Shown: piece after piece, positions 1 to 6,731 of the stretch
Position numbering within the stretch: the first letter of the stretch is position 1
Layout: each line of letters begins with the position of its first letter
Program-made: the position numbers and the translations under genes
The notes under the pieces: model-generated
Seen by the model: only the letters and a program-made list of their open reading frames with translations
The model's database searches: none
What the model was told of the DNA's origin: nothing
NCBI GenBank assembly: GCA_016234525.1
Contig: JACRBK010000315.1
Span: 1 to 7,608, forward strand
Length of the DNA: 7,608 bases
Direction of reading: 5' to 3'
DNA from: Chloroflexota bacterium
GTDB lineage: Bacteria > Chloroflexota > Anaerolineae > Aggregatilineales > Aggregatilineaceae

Positions 1-1
1 G

Positions 2-601
2 ATCGTTGTGCAGCAGTTATTAGACGCTGCCGAAGAGTTGACTCCCTGGCGCGCCTACTGTGCGGACTGTCCGGCCAACCTGACCGGGCAGCATTTTGGC
101 TGCGTCGGGACGATCAACTATCCGATCTCGATTCGGGCCGAGCGCTGGCTGTTGGACCAACTACCCGACCACGAACACCCGTTGGTTTTTATGCTGCTGC
201 AACGGGCGATCCGTGAGATGGGTTATACTGGGGAGTCGGCAGTGGTGCTGCGCCAACAAAAGAGTATTTTTTTGCAGAGCGAATCCCCTTTGGATTGTGA
301 TCTCAACGGGGTGCTGGTGAATGGAAATCAGGTCTTTGAAATGCTGTTCATGTCCGGCCACGTGCAGCCCACGCACGGCGCGCTGCTGCTGCAATTTTTC
401 GGCGGCATTTCGCCCGATCTGGATGCTGGAGAAATGATGCAGTTGGCCGATCCCCCTTCAGCCGCCTGGATGGACGAACATATCCCCTTTCGGCTGGCGA
501 CCAGCCGTGCGGATGATGCGTCGGTGGCAGCGCTCAAATCATTTTTTAAAGCGCTGTATAGTGCCTACCGGCTGGGTGTGCCGCTGCTGCTAGATGTCTG
601 A
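2..601 (+). CDS. Unrecognised protein with N-proximal Cys cluster, 5' partial
   Basis: I do not recognise this family. The frame is open to the left edge. A GTG at 8 could serve as a start, but only seven bases precede it and no ribosome binding site can be judged, so the gene probably begins outside the window. Counting from that GTG, the visible 197 residues carry C18-x2-C21-x10-C32 with H29 between, in the context CADCPANL...HFGC, followed by a hydrophobic and acidic segment (NYPIS, then WLLDQLP). The Cys spacing suggests a small metal or Fe-S site or a disulfide; this is inference. The rest is mixed alpha/beta in appearance, with no membrane segment or signal peptide in the visible part. 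It ends with TGA at 599-601, 24 bp before recF on the same strand, so the two may be cotranscribed. Its link to recombination is unproven. Confidence 0.7.
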   Translation: MVVQQLLDAAEELTPWRAYCADCPANLTGQHFGCVGTINYPISIRAERWLLDQLPDHEHPLVFMLLQRAIREMGYTGESAVVLRQQKSIFLQSESPLDCDLNGVLVNGNQVFEMLFMSGHVQPTHGALLLQFFGGISPDLDAGEMMQLADPPSAAWMDEHIPFRLATSRADDASVAALKSFFKALYSAYRLGVPLLLDV

Positions 602-613
602 TGGCGTAAGCCT

Positions 614-618
614 GGAAG
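614..618 (+). promoter_or_regulatory. Probable ribosome binding site of recF
   Basis: GGAAG lies seven bases before the ATG at 626. It is a moderate Shine-Dalgarno match, and it fits the start predicted from the conserved RecF N-terminus. No promoter is visible in the 24-bp gap after the upstream gene, so recF is probably transcribed from outside the window. Confidence 0.45.
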
Positions 619-625
619 CCCGATC

Positions 626-1846
626 ATGCATATTGAGCATCTTTCTCTCCAAAATTTCCGCAACTATGCCCGGCTTGAAATATCGCTGCCGTCTGGTCCG
701 ATCCTGCTGCATGGATCGAACGCCCAGGGTAAAACGAGCCTGCTCGAAGCGATCTATTATCTGGCGACGGCGCGTTCACCCTATACCACGTCGGATCGCC
801 AGTTGATCAACTGGCACGCGGATCGAGACTTATTTTCATTTGCGCGGATCGGGGCTGAAGTAATCTCAGCCAAACGAGTGTTAAATCGTGTTGAGATCAC
901 ACTCACTGAAGAAGTAGACAGTCTGAACGGGACACGGCTGAATAAAGAAATTCGGATTAACGGGGTATCGCGCCGGGTGATGGACCTGATCGGACAGATC
1001 AATGTGGTGATGTTTCTGCCGCAAGACCTGACCCTGGTGGAGGGACCGCCCGCCGAGCGCCGCCGTTACATGAACATCACGTTGTGCCAGACTGATGCTG
1101 CCTATACCACTGCGCTCAATACCTTCGAAAAAACGCTGGCTCAACGCAACGCGCTGCTTAAACGTATCGCTGAACGTGAAGCAGGGCCGGATCAACTCGT
1201 GTTTTGGAACGAGCAGCTTACCGTCGCAGGCGGGATCATTGTGGCGGGCCGCCAGCGTTTGCTGCGTGAGATCGAAATCAGAGCCAGGCGGATACATCAT
1301 GACCTGACAGGGGGAGCCGAAGACCTGGAACTCCATTATCAGCCGGGTTTTATTGTGACCGCGAATAATTCCGGCCAGCTTTCGTTTGATGTCCCCGGCC
1401 TGGACCTCAACCGCCAGTTAGATGCTAAAGAGGTCGCCGCTCAATTTATGGCACGGTTGACCGCTATTCAGGGCGAAGAGATCGCGCGCGGTATGACGCT
1501 GCTTGGCCCGCAGCGGGACGAACTGCGGCTGATGGTCAACGGGCGTGACCTGGGGTTGTTTGGTTCACGTGGACAGGCGCGCACCGGGGTGATGGCGCTC
1601 AAGATCGCCGAATTGGAATGGATGCGCGACACAATCGGCGAATGGCCGATCTTGCTGCTGGATGAAGTGATTGCCGAACTCGACTCCAACCGCCGCGCTT
1701 ATCTGCTCAACCGGATCGGCGGCGTATCACAAGCGCTCTTGACGACCACCGAACCTGATATTTTTACCCCTGATTTTCTGCAAAAATCCACCCGCTGGCA
1801 TATTCACCAGGGGCAGATTATCTCAATGTCTAGCCCCGCGCCGTGA
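626..1846 (+). CDS. recF: DNA replication and repair protein RecF
   Basis: RecF is an SMC-like ATPase of the cytosol that works with RecO and RecR to load RecA at single-strand gaps and stalled forks. The 406-residue product starts with the family pattern (MHIEHLSLQNFRNY) and has Walker A GSNAQGKT at 30-37, the family segment FLPQDLTLVEG near 130-140, the ABC signature LGPQRDE at 293-299, and Walker B ILLLDE at 342-347, with the D-loop ELD at 351-353. All ATPase elements look intact. It is longer than the E. coli (357) and B. subtilis (about 370) proteins, the extra length lying mainly in the arm region between the Walker motifs. In the usual arginine-rich RRxFLD segment the Asp is Asn (N150). 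The ATG at 626 has a modest GGAAG (614-618) seven bases upstream. It is not beside dnaN or gyrB, unlike in many bacteria, and it converges on rsmG. Confidence 0.97.
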   Translation: MHIEHLSLQNFRNYARLEISLPSGPILLHGSNAQGKTSLLEAIYYLATARSPYTTSDRQLINWHADRDLFSFARIGAEVISAKRVLNRVEITLTEEVDSLNGTRLNKEIRINGVSRRVMDLIGQINVVMFLPQDLTLVEGPPAERRRYMNITLCQTDAAYTTALNTFEKTLAQRNALLKRIAEREAGPDQLVFWNEQLTVAGGIIVAGRQRLLREIEIRARRIHHDLTGGAEDLELHYQPGFIVTANNSGQLSFDVPGLDLNRQLDAKEVAAQFMARLTAIQGEEIARGMTLLGPQRDELRLMVNGRDLGLFGSRGQARTGVMALKIAELEWMRDTIGEWPILLLDEVIAELDSNRRAYLLNRIGGVSQALLTTTEPDIFTPDFLQKSTRWHIHQGQIISMSSPAP

Positions 1847-1856
1847 TCGTTTGGGT

Positions 1857-2594
1857 TTAGGGGAGGGGACGCTTGGTGGGCATTCCTGCCCGCCGGGGAT
1901 AAAGTGGTGGCGTCGCGGCGGTTTTTTGGATGATCACCAGATAGTGGGTTTCTGCCACCTGGGGCAGTTCTACCGGGATGATTTTTTCCAGCCGCCCGCC
2001 CAATATCCGCAGCGCATTTTCGGCCCGCTGCACTTCTGCGGCGGCGGTTTCACCCTTGAGCGCCACGCATCGCCCTCCTACTTTACACAAGGGCAGCAAG
2101 TATTCACTAAGCACAGGCATCTGCGCGACGGCCCGCGCCAACACCACGTCGAACTTCTCGCGGTGCGCGTCTATCTGCCCGGCTTCTTCGGCACGAGCGG
2201 TCAAAATGCGCACATTGTTAAGGCCCAGTAGGGTAGTCATGTGATCTAAGAAACGTGTTTTTTTAGCCGTGGCTTCGAGCAGAGTGAGCTCGATCTGCGG
2301 ATAGATCAAGCGCAGCGGCAGCCCTGGGAAACCTGCGCCGGTCCCAACATCGATCACACGCTGACCGGGCAGCAGCGGCCCTGCCATGATCACGGACAGC
2401 GAGTCCAGAAAATGGCGCATTTCAATCGACTGCGGATCAGTGATAGCCGTCAGGTTAATGTCCTGATTCCACGCCAGCAGTTGCTCGGCATACAGGCCAA
2501 ATGCACGCTGCGCCTCTGTACTCAGTTCAAGTCCTAGAAGCTCACGGCTGCATTTGACGAGCTGCTCGACTTTCATGGGCTTGTTGTCAACCAT
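1857..2594 (-). CDS. rsmG: 16S rRNA (guanine(527)-N7)-methyltransferase RsmG (GidB)
   Basis: RsmG uses S-adenosylmethionine to methylate N7 of G527 in the 530 loop of 16S rRNA; in several bacteria its loss gives low-level streptomycin resistance. The 245-residue product is full length for the family (E. coli 207, B. subtilis 239). It shows the conserved WNQDINLTAI (42-51), HFLDSL (61-66), the SAM-binding glycine loop DVGTGAGFPGLPL (82-94), the motif LLEATAKKTRFL (105-116), VLARAVAQM (151-159) and VALKG near 177-181. The C-terminal tail YPRRAGMPTKRPLP matches the YPRKxGxPxKxPL ending of Gram-positive-type RsmG, so the stop is native. The ATG at 2594 lies three bases after the TPR gene's stop, consistent with translational coupling; an internal ATG (Met7, at 2576) is an alternative start. 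Its Shine-Dalgarno sequence is weak (GAAAAG about 15 bases upstream). Confidence 0.96.
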   Translation of the reverse strand: MVDNKPMKVEQLVKCSRELLGLELSTEAQRAFGLYAEQLLAWNQDINLTAITDPQSIEMRHFLDSLSVIMAGPLLPGQRVIDVGTGAGFPGLPLRLIYPQIELTLLEATAKKTRFLDHMTTLLGLNNVRILTARAEEAGQIDAHREKFDVVLARAVAQMPVLSEYLLPLCKVGGRCVALKGETAAAEVQRAENALRILGGRLEKIIPVELPQVAETHYLVIIQKTAATPPLYPRRAGMPTKRPLP

Positions 2595-2597
2595 GGG

Positions 2598-3875
2598 CTA
2601 AGTTTTCTTTTCAAGAACCACCCGGACCGGCTCAGCGCTGCGGAAAGTCTGGCTCAGTTCCGGGTCTTCGATTCCATTCAAAATATGATTCATCATTTCA
2701 GCCGCAATCCGGCGGTGGACATCGGCCATCTTGGGCAGTGTTTCGCGCATTAGCTCATATAAAATGGCGTGTATCTGCCAGATTGCCTGATGATCGTCGC
2801 TTTGCTGGGCGAGCATCGAACAGTCGTGAAAGTGCGCGCGGGCCGTCGTCTGATCACCCCGCTGCCGGGCGATTTCGCCTAACAGCATCAGCGCTCGCAC
2901 ACGGTGGCGCAGCGAATCCAGCCGTGTTGCAAGTTGTAATAATTCGTCACTTCGTTCTTGAGCCTGATCCAACTTTCCGATCTGAAGGTCGTTTTCGGCC
3001 AGGCTGAAAAGTGCCTGCGCGATCATATCAGGATTGTTGGTCTCGCGGGCGCGCTGCAACGCCCGGTGGAGATAAGCTAACCCTTCGTCGCGGCGATCTA
3101 CACTGATCAGGTCTACGCCCAGGTTGCGCAGCAGATCAGGATGTGCGTGTTCGCCGACCAGTAAAATCGCTTTTTGATGGGCTTCCAGCGCTTTATTCAT
3201 GGCATACAATTCAGCATAGGTTTCGCCCAGGTTGCTGTAAATGATCGCCAGTTCGAACTGCCGCCCTAGCTGCTCCACGATCCGGGCGGCACGCTGAAGG
3301 TGTTGGATCGACTTGTAAAACTTGCCCCCATGATGATATGCCGCTGCGATTGAAACATGGGTAGCCGCCTGCTGTTCCAGGTCGCCCGTCTGTTCGAGAA
3401 TGCTGAGCGCCTGTTGGCTAAGCACCAGGGCTTTTTCAGTATAGCCCATCTTCCATTGAATATCGGCTTGAATACGCTTCGCCATGCCGATCCCCGAACG
3501 ATAATCCGCCGTTTCCGCCATCGTCAGCGCGTTCTCAATCGATTTTTGCGCCTCGTCATAATGGCCGATATAAGAATACACTCGGCTTTCTTGAATGGCG
3601 TTTTGAACATGCCCCTCTACGCGATAGGTACGCTCTCGCCATTCATCAATGACACGACGAGCAGCGGCAAAGTCTCCGAGGCGTTGGTAGGTCATTGTGA
3701 GTCGTTCATAAGCTTCATCTAGCAGGGCATGGGCAGTTTCATCGTCCAACCCACCTAACAGAATCAATGCGGCGCGGCAGTGTTCTATCGTCTGGTCAAA
3801 ATTCGAGGCATTGTAAGCCGATGTTGCTCGGTTAACAAGCACGGCTGCATTCTTCGAAGAAAGATCATCGGTCAT
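2598..3875 (-). CDS. TPR-repeat protein, function unknown
   Basis: The product (425 residues from the chosen start) is almost entirely a superhelix of tetratricopeptide repeats. By eye there are about nine units, near residues 11-39, 51-81, 92-121, 131-161, 171-202, 211-241, 247-278, 286-316 and 327-357, each with the helix pattern (A/G-x-x-Y/F ... A) typical of TPRs. The C-terminal segment (about 385-425, with IEDPELSQTF) resembles the tail after TPR arrays in large MalT-like or SARP-like regulators, but no ATPase, DNA-binding or catalytic domain is present. There is no signal peptide or membrane segment, so a cytosolic scaffold or adaptor is likely; no partner can be named. I chose the ATG at 3873-3875 over the upstream in-frame GTG (3902) because GGAGG sits seven bases before the ATG. 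It is the promoter-proximal gene of a pair with rsmG. Confidence 0.88.
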   Translation of the reverse strand: MTDDLSSKNAAVLVNRATSAYNASNFDQTIEHCRAALILLGGLDDETAHALLDEAYERLTMTYQRLGDFAAARRVIDEWRERTYRVEGHVQNAIQESRVYSYIGHYDEAQKSIENALTMAETADYRSGIGMAKRIQADIQWKMGYTEKALVLSQQALSILEQTGDLEQQAATHVSIAAAYHHGGKFYKSIQHLQRAARIVEQLGRQFELAIIYSNLGETYAELYAMNKALEAHQKAILLVGEHAHPDLLRNLGVDLISVDRRDEGLAYLHRALQRARETNNPDMIAQALFSLAENDLQIGKLDQAQERSDELLQLATRLDSLRHRVRALMLLGEIARQRGDQTTARAHFHDCSMLAQQSDDHQAIWQIHAILYELMRETLPKMADVHRRIAAEMMNHILNGIEDPELSQTFRSAEPVRVVLEKKT

Positions 3876-3882
3876 GAGCCCC

Positions 3883-3887
3883 CCTCC
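3883..3887 (-). promoter_or_regulatory. Strong ribosome binding site deciding the TPR gene start
   Basis: Read on the minus strand, GGAGG is followed by GGGGCTC and then the ATG at 3875, a seven-base spacing that is near ideal. The competing GTG at 3902 has no comparable site and would lie only about 15 bases from the predicted transcription start. The protein therefore most likely lacks the nine extra residues that the GTG would add. Confidence 0.8.
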
Positions 3888-3923
3888 AGATGGATTCAAC
3901 ACGCGGGAATCCTGTGAACATTC

Positions 3924-3932
3924 ATTATAGCA
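3924..3932 (-). promoter_or_regulatory. Extended -10 promoter for the TPR-rsmG operon
   Basis: The minus strand reads TGCTATAAT, a perfect -10 hexamer with the TGn extension. No good -35 is found at 16-18 bp upstream, which is usual for extended -10 promoters. A run of seven T (3969-3975) lies at about -52 to -58 and could act as a distal UP-element. The predicted transcription start is near 3917, giving a leader of roughly 40 bases before the ATG at 3875. The promoter sits between the clpC terminator and the TPR gene, so this operon is independent of clpC. Confidence 0.65.
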
Positions 3933-3992
3933 GGAATTTTCGGCGGATAGACTACGATAGACTGCCCGAAAAAAACTGAGCAGATGTTGTAC

Positions 3993-4028
3993 AAAAAAAC
4001 AGCGGCGACAGACAGTCTGTCACCGCTG
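3993..4028 (-). terminator. Intrinsic terminator of clpC
   Basis: On the minus strand a 13-bp stem (CAGCGGTGACAGA / TCTGTCGCCGCTG, arms at 4016-4028 and 4000-4012) encloses a CTG triloop and is followed directly by seven T (3999-3993). All positions pair in minus-strand RNA, with one G-U wobble. The same site would be a C-A mismatch in plus-strand RNA, and there is no T tract in that direction, so it works for minus-strand transcripts only. It begins 21 bases after the clpC stop codon and separates clpC from the downstream TPR-rsmG operon. Confidence 0.93.
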
Positions 4029-4049
4029 GATAGGGAATACGTTTATTGC

Positions 4050-6533
4050 CTAGACGTCGGCGGGTGCCTGGGCGGTCTGTTTAGCAGCGGGAACATGGCC
4101 TCTCTCCAAGCGCCGGAAGTCTATCTCGCTCTGATCGTTTAGATAAACTTCTACCAGGTCGCCGGATTTAAACTCGCCCTTGAGAAGCTGGATGCTGAGC
4201 GGGCTTTCGATAAAGCGCTGTAAGGCGCGGCGCAGTGGGCGCGCCCCGAACTGGGGATCAAACCCAATCTCGGCCAATTTGTCGCGCGCTTCTTCCGTCA
4301 TCGAGACGAAGAGACCCTGTTCTTCTAATCGCAGGGCGATGTCCTTCATTTGCAGGTCGATGATCCGTTTCACGTCTTCGCGATTCAGCGGATCAAAGAT
4401 GATGATCTCGTCAATCCGGTTCAAGAATTCGGGGCGGAAATTCTTACGCAGCGCCTCGTCAATCTTTTTGTGATCAGCGACCAGGTCGGGATCACCGTTG
4501 GGAACAAACCCCAATGCGCCCCCTTTGCGGGCGAATTCGGTCCCCAGGTTGCTGGTCATGATGATCACCGCATTGCGGAAGTCTACCGTGCGGCCCTGAC
4601 CATCGGTCATACGCCCATCTTCGAGAATTTGCATCAATGCATTCCAGACTTCGGGGTGCGCTTTTTCGATTTCGTCGAACAACACCACACGATAGGGGCG
4701 GCGGCGCACAGCTTCGGTAAGCTGTCCACCTTGCTCATAGCCTACATAACCGGGCGGCGCGCCAAACAGGCGGCTGACCGTATGCTGTTCGCGGTATTCG
4801 CTCATATCGATGCGCAGCAGCGCGTCTTCATCATCAAACATAAACTCTGCCAGCGCTTTCGCCAGTTCGGTTTTGCCTACGCCGCTGCTGCCGAGGAAGA
4901 TAAACGAGCCAATTGGCCGCCGGGGGTCTTTAAGACCACTTCGCGCGCGGCGGATCGCGTCCGACAGGGCCGCGACGGCAGAGTTCTGGCCGATGATCCG
5001 CCGGTGCAGTGCTTCTTCCATGCGCAGCAGCCTTTGAGCTTCGGTTTCCAACATCTGGCTGACGGGAATTCCAGTCCAACGCGCGACCACCTCGGCGATG
5101 TCGTGCTCGTCTACCATTTCATCCAGGGTATGTTCACGCTGCCAACGTTCGCGAGCCTGCTCAAAGTCTTCTTCCATCTTCAGCCGCGAAGATTTGACAA
5201 TCGCGGCGCGCTCGTAATCGCGGCTCAGGCTGGCCTCTTCTTCTTCGGCAGCCAGACGATCCAGCTCTTTTTTGAGATTCTTGAGTTCTTCGGGCATAGA
5301 ATAGAGCGCCACGCGCAACTTGGCGGCGGCCTCATCCATCAGATCAATCGCTTTATCAGGCAGTTTGCGGTCCGTCACATAACGATGGCTGAGCCGTGCT
5401 GCCGCGACCAGGGCCGCATCGGAATAGGTGACTTTATGATGTGCTTCATATCGGTCACATAGCCCGCGCAGCATTTCGATGGTGGCTTCTACGGAAGGCT
5501 CATCCACGAACACCGGCGCAAAGCGGCGGTCTAGCGCCGAATCACGCTCGATGAACTGCCGGTACTCATCCAACGTAGTCGCCCCAATGCAGTTGAGTTC
5601 GCCGCGCGCCAGGGCGGGTTTCATCATGTTGCTGGCATCCAACGCGCCAGAAGCCGCGCCTGCTCCAACAACCTGGTGCAGTTCGTCGATAAACAGGATG
5701 ATCTCCCCTTCGGAGCGCTGGATTTCTTCGATAGCAGCCTTGAGCCGTTCCTCGAATTCTCCTCGGAATCGACTGCCAGCCACCATGCCGCCCAGGTCCA
5801 GGCTGACTACCTTTTTGCCGAGCAAGATTTCGGGAACATCATTATCGGCTATCTTTTGGGCCAGACCTTCGACAATCGCTGTCTTGCCCACACCGGCTTC
5901 CCCGATCAGCACGGGGTTATTTTTGGTGCGGCGGCTGAGAATCTGGATCACGCGCAAAATTTCATCGTCCCGCCCGATCACCGGGTCGAGTTTGCCTTCA
6001 ACTGCCATACGGGTCAGATCGCGGCTGTATTTTTCCAGCGTGCGATAGCGGGCTTCGGCCTGCGGATCGGTCACACGTTGGCCGCCGCGTACCTCTTTAA
6101 TCACATCATGCACCCGCTCTTTGGTTACTCCCGCCTCAGACAAGATTTTTGCCACAGCGGTGCGGCGTTCGCTGAGAATCGCCAGAAAGAGATGTTCGGT
6201 GCTGATATATTCATCTTTTAGGCGGTTAGCCTCTTCGTTAGCGAGGTCTACCACCCGCTTGACGCGCGGGGTAATAAATACCTGTCCTGCCCCGCCACCA
6301 TAGATTGCCGCTTTAGGACTGCCCCGCAGTACTTCATCCAATCGTTCGCGGATCATTTCCTGATCCACGTTCATCTTCTCAAGCATCTGCGGAATCACGC
6401 CGCCGGGTTGTTCCAGCAGAGCGAGCAGCATGTGTTCGGTATCTACCTGGTTATGCCCGTAGCGCTGCAAGATTTCATAGGCGCGGACGGCTGCATCTTG
6501 CGCGCGCTCAGTAAAACGATCAAAACGCATCAT
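4050..6533 (-). CDS. clpC: ATP-dependent Clp protease ATP-binding subunit ClpC
   Basis: ClpC is a hexameric Hsp100 unfoldase that threads proteins into the ClpP peptidase in the cytosol. The 827 residues show two Clp-N repeats (about 4-145), the first AAA+ module with Walker A GEAGVGKT (211-218), Walker B FIDELH (281-286) and arginine finger region DRRF (335-338), a short UVR-type middle domain (about 425-462), and the second module with Walker A GSSGVGKT (548-555), pore loop GYVGYE (595-600), Walker B VVLFDEIEKAH (616-626) and sensor 2 GARPLRRA (763-770). The short middle domain and the ClpP-docking tripeptide LGF (674-676) separate it from ClpB. The D1 pore loop has Phe (F256, in SRFRGEFEE) where Tyr is usual. 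The first ATG is preferred because AAGGA lies nine bases upstream; the adjacent second ATG is possible. The gene appears monocistronic, with no ctsR, mcsA or mcsB beside it. Confidence 0.97.
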   Translation of the reverse strand: MMRFDRFTERAQDAAVRAYEILQRYGHNQVDTEHMLLALLEQPGGVIPQMLEKMNVDQEMIRERLDEVLRGSPKAAIYGGGAGQVFITPRVKRVVDLANEEANRLKDEYISTEHLFLAILSERRTAVAKILSEAGVTKERVHDVIKEVRGGQRVTDPQAEARYRTLEKYSRDLTRMAVEGKLDPVIGRDDEILRVIQILSRRTKNNPVLIGEAGVGKTAIVEGLAQKIADNDVPEILLGKKVVSLDLGGMVAGSRFRGEFEERLKAAIEEIQRSEGEIILFIDELHQVVGAGAASGALDASNMMKPALARGELNCIGATTLDEYRQFIERDSALDRRFAPVFVDEPSVEATIEMLRGLCDRYEAHHKVTYSDAALVAAARLSHRYVTDRKLPDKAIDLMDEAAAKLRVALYSMPEELKNLKKELDRLAAEEEEASLSRDYERAAIVKSSRLKMEEDFEQARERWQREHTLDEMVDEHDIAEVVARWTGIPVSQMLETEAQRLLRMEEALHRRIIGQNSAVAALSDAIRRARSGLKDPRRPIGSFIFLGSSGVGKTELAKALAEFMFDDEDALLRIDMSEYREQHTVSRLFGAPPGYVGYEQGGQLTEAVRRRPYRVVLFDEIEKAHPEVWNALMQILEDGRMTDGQGRTVDFRNAVIIMTSNLGTEFARKGGALGFVPNGDPDLVADHKKIDEALRKNFRPEFLNRIDEIIIFDPLNREDVKRIIDLQMKDIALRLEEQGLFVSMTEEARDKLAEIGFDPQFGARPLRRALQRFIESPLSIQLLKGEFKSGDLVEVYLNDQSEIDFRRLERGHVPAAKQTAQAPADV

Positions 6534-6574
6534 AGGTCTGGTTCCTTGTCCCGCTACACCACATTCTTAACTGG

Positions 6575-6580
6575 ATGATA
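6575..6580 (-). promoter_or_regulatory. Possible -10 element of clpC
   Basis: The minus strand reads TATCAT, a five-of-six match to the -10 consensus, about 42 bases before the clpC ATG. No convincing -35 is found at 16-18 bp, and the extended -10 TGn is not correctly placed. No heat-shock sigma-32-like -10 (CCCCAT) is seen. This is the best housekeeping-type candidate in the intergenic region, but weak. Confidence 0.25.
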
Positions 6581-6605
6581 CAATACCGATGAATGACAGG
6601 ACGCC

Positions 6606-6623
6606 CCTGGTTAAACAACCAAG
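6606..6623 (-). repeat. Short hairpin CTTGGTT-GTTT-AACCAGG upstream of clpC
   Basis: On the minus strand seven bases pair across a four-base loop, with one G-U wobble. It is not followed by a T tract, so it is unlikely to be a terminator. It lies between the larger inverted repeat (6629-6662) and the possible clpC -10 and could be an operator half-site or chance symmetry. Confidence 0.3.
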
Positions 6624-6628
6624 AGAAC

Positions 6629-6662
6629 TTAGGGACAATTCGCTGTGAAACGATGTCCCTAA
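6629..6662. repeat. Inverted repeat TTAGGGACA-N16-TGTCCCTAA upstream of clpC
   Basis: Two perfect 9-bp arms (6629-6637 and 6654-6662) flank a 16-base spacer. Inside the spacer TCG (6640-6642) and CGA (6651-6653) can add three pairs beyond a two-base bulge. It lies 96 bases upstream of clpC and 70 bases after the stop of the preceding gene. It has no T tract in either direction, so it does not look like a terminator. The arms begin TTAG and end CTAA like the HrcA operator CIRCE (TTAGCACTC-N9-GAGTGCTAA), but the remaining bases and the spacer length differ. A regulatory operator for clpC is the best guess. Confidence 0.55.
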
Positions 6663-6672
6663 ACTATTCTCA

Positions 6673-6682
6673 AGTGTACACT
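6673..6682. repeat. Perfect 10-bp palindrome AGTGTACACT
   Basis: The ten bases are self-complementary with no spacer and lie 10 bases from the edge of the larger inverted repeat, in the gap between clpC and the next gene. The symmetry stops exactly at ten bases. It could be a dimer-binding site, but a palindrome of this size in a 198-bp region is only weak evidence. Confidence 0.25.
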
Positions 6683-6731
6683 GAATGAAGAACAGAGGCT
6701 ATCAGAAACTCATTTGAAGTGCCGAAATGCT

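Noticed and set aside
1875..1894. Hairpin as an intrinsic terminator for recF.
   Set aside because: The stem is good but is followed by GGGGATAAAG rather than a T tract, and it is explained by rsmG codons on the other strand.
1857..1905. RsmG C-terminal tail (YPRRAGMPTKRPLP) as a repeat-derived extension, because its DNA is palindromic and GC-rich.
   Set aside because: The tail matches the normal YPRKxGxPxKxPL ending of Gram-positive-type RsmG, so it is native coding sequence.
3962..3983. CTGCTC...GGGCAG pairing around a seven-T loop between the clpC terminator and the TPR promoter, as a second terminator.
   Set aside because: The stem is only six bp and the T tract lies in the loop, not after the stem; the T run fits better as an AT-rich promoter-upstream tract.
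4350..5462. Long open frame (370 codons) on the plus strand opposite clpC.
   Set aside because: It lies wholly inside clpC, whose domains are intact and collinear. The antisense frame shows no recognisable domain and no upstream ribosome binding site that I could support.
6629..6662. Inverted repeat as CIRCE or as a rho-independent terminator for the gene ending at 6732.
   Set aside because: The arm sequence and 16-base spacer differ from CIRCE (9-base spacer, GCACTC core), and there is no T tract after the stem in either direction.
6712..6730. CATTT/AAATG mini-hairpin just after the last gene's stop as a terminator.
   Set aside because: It is a five-bp AT-rich stem with a nine-base loop and no T tract, too weak to call.
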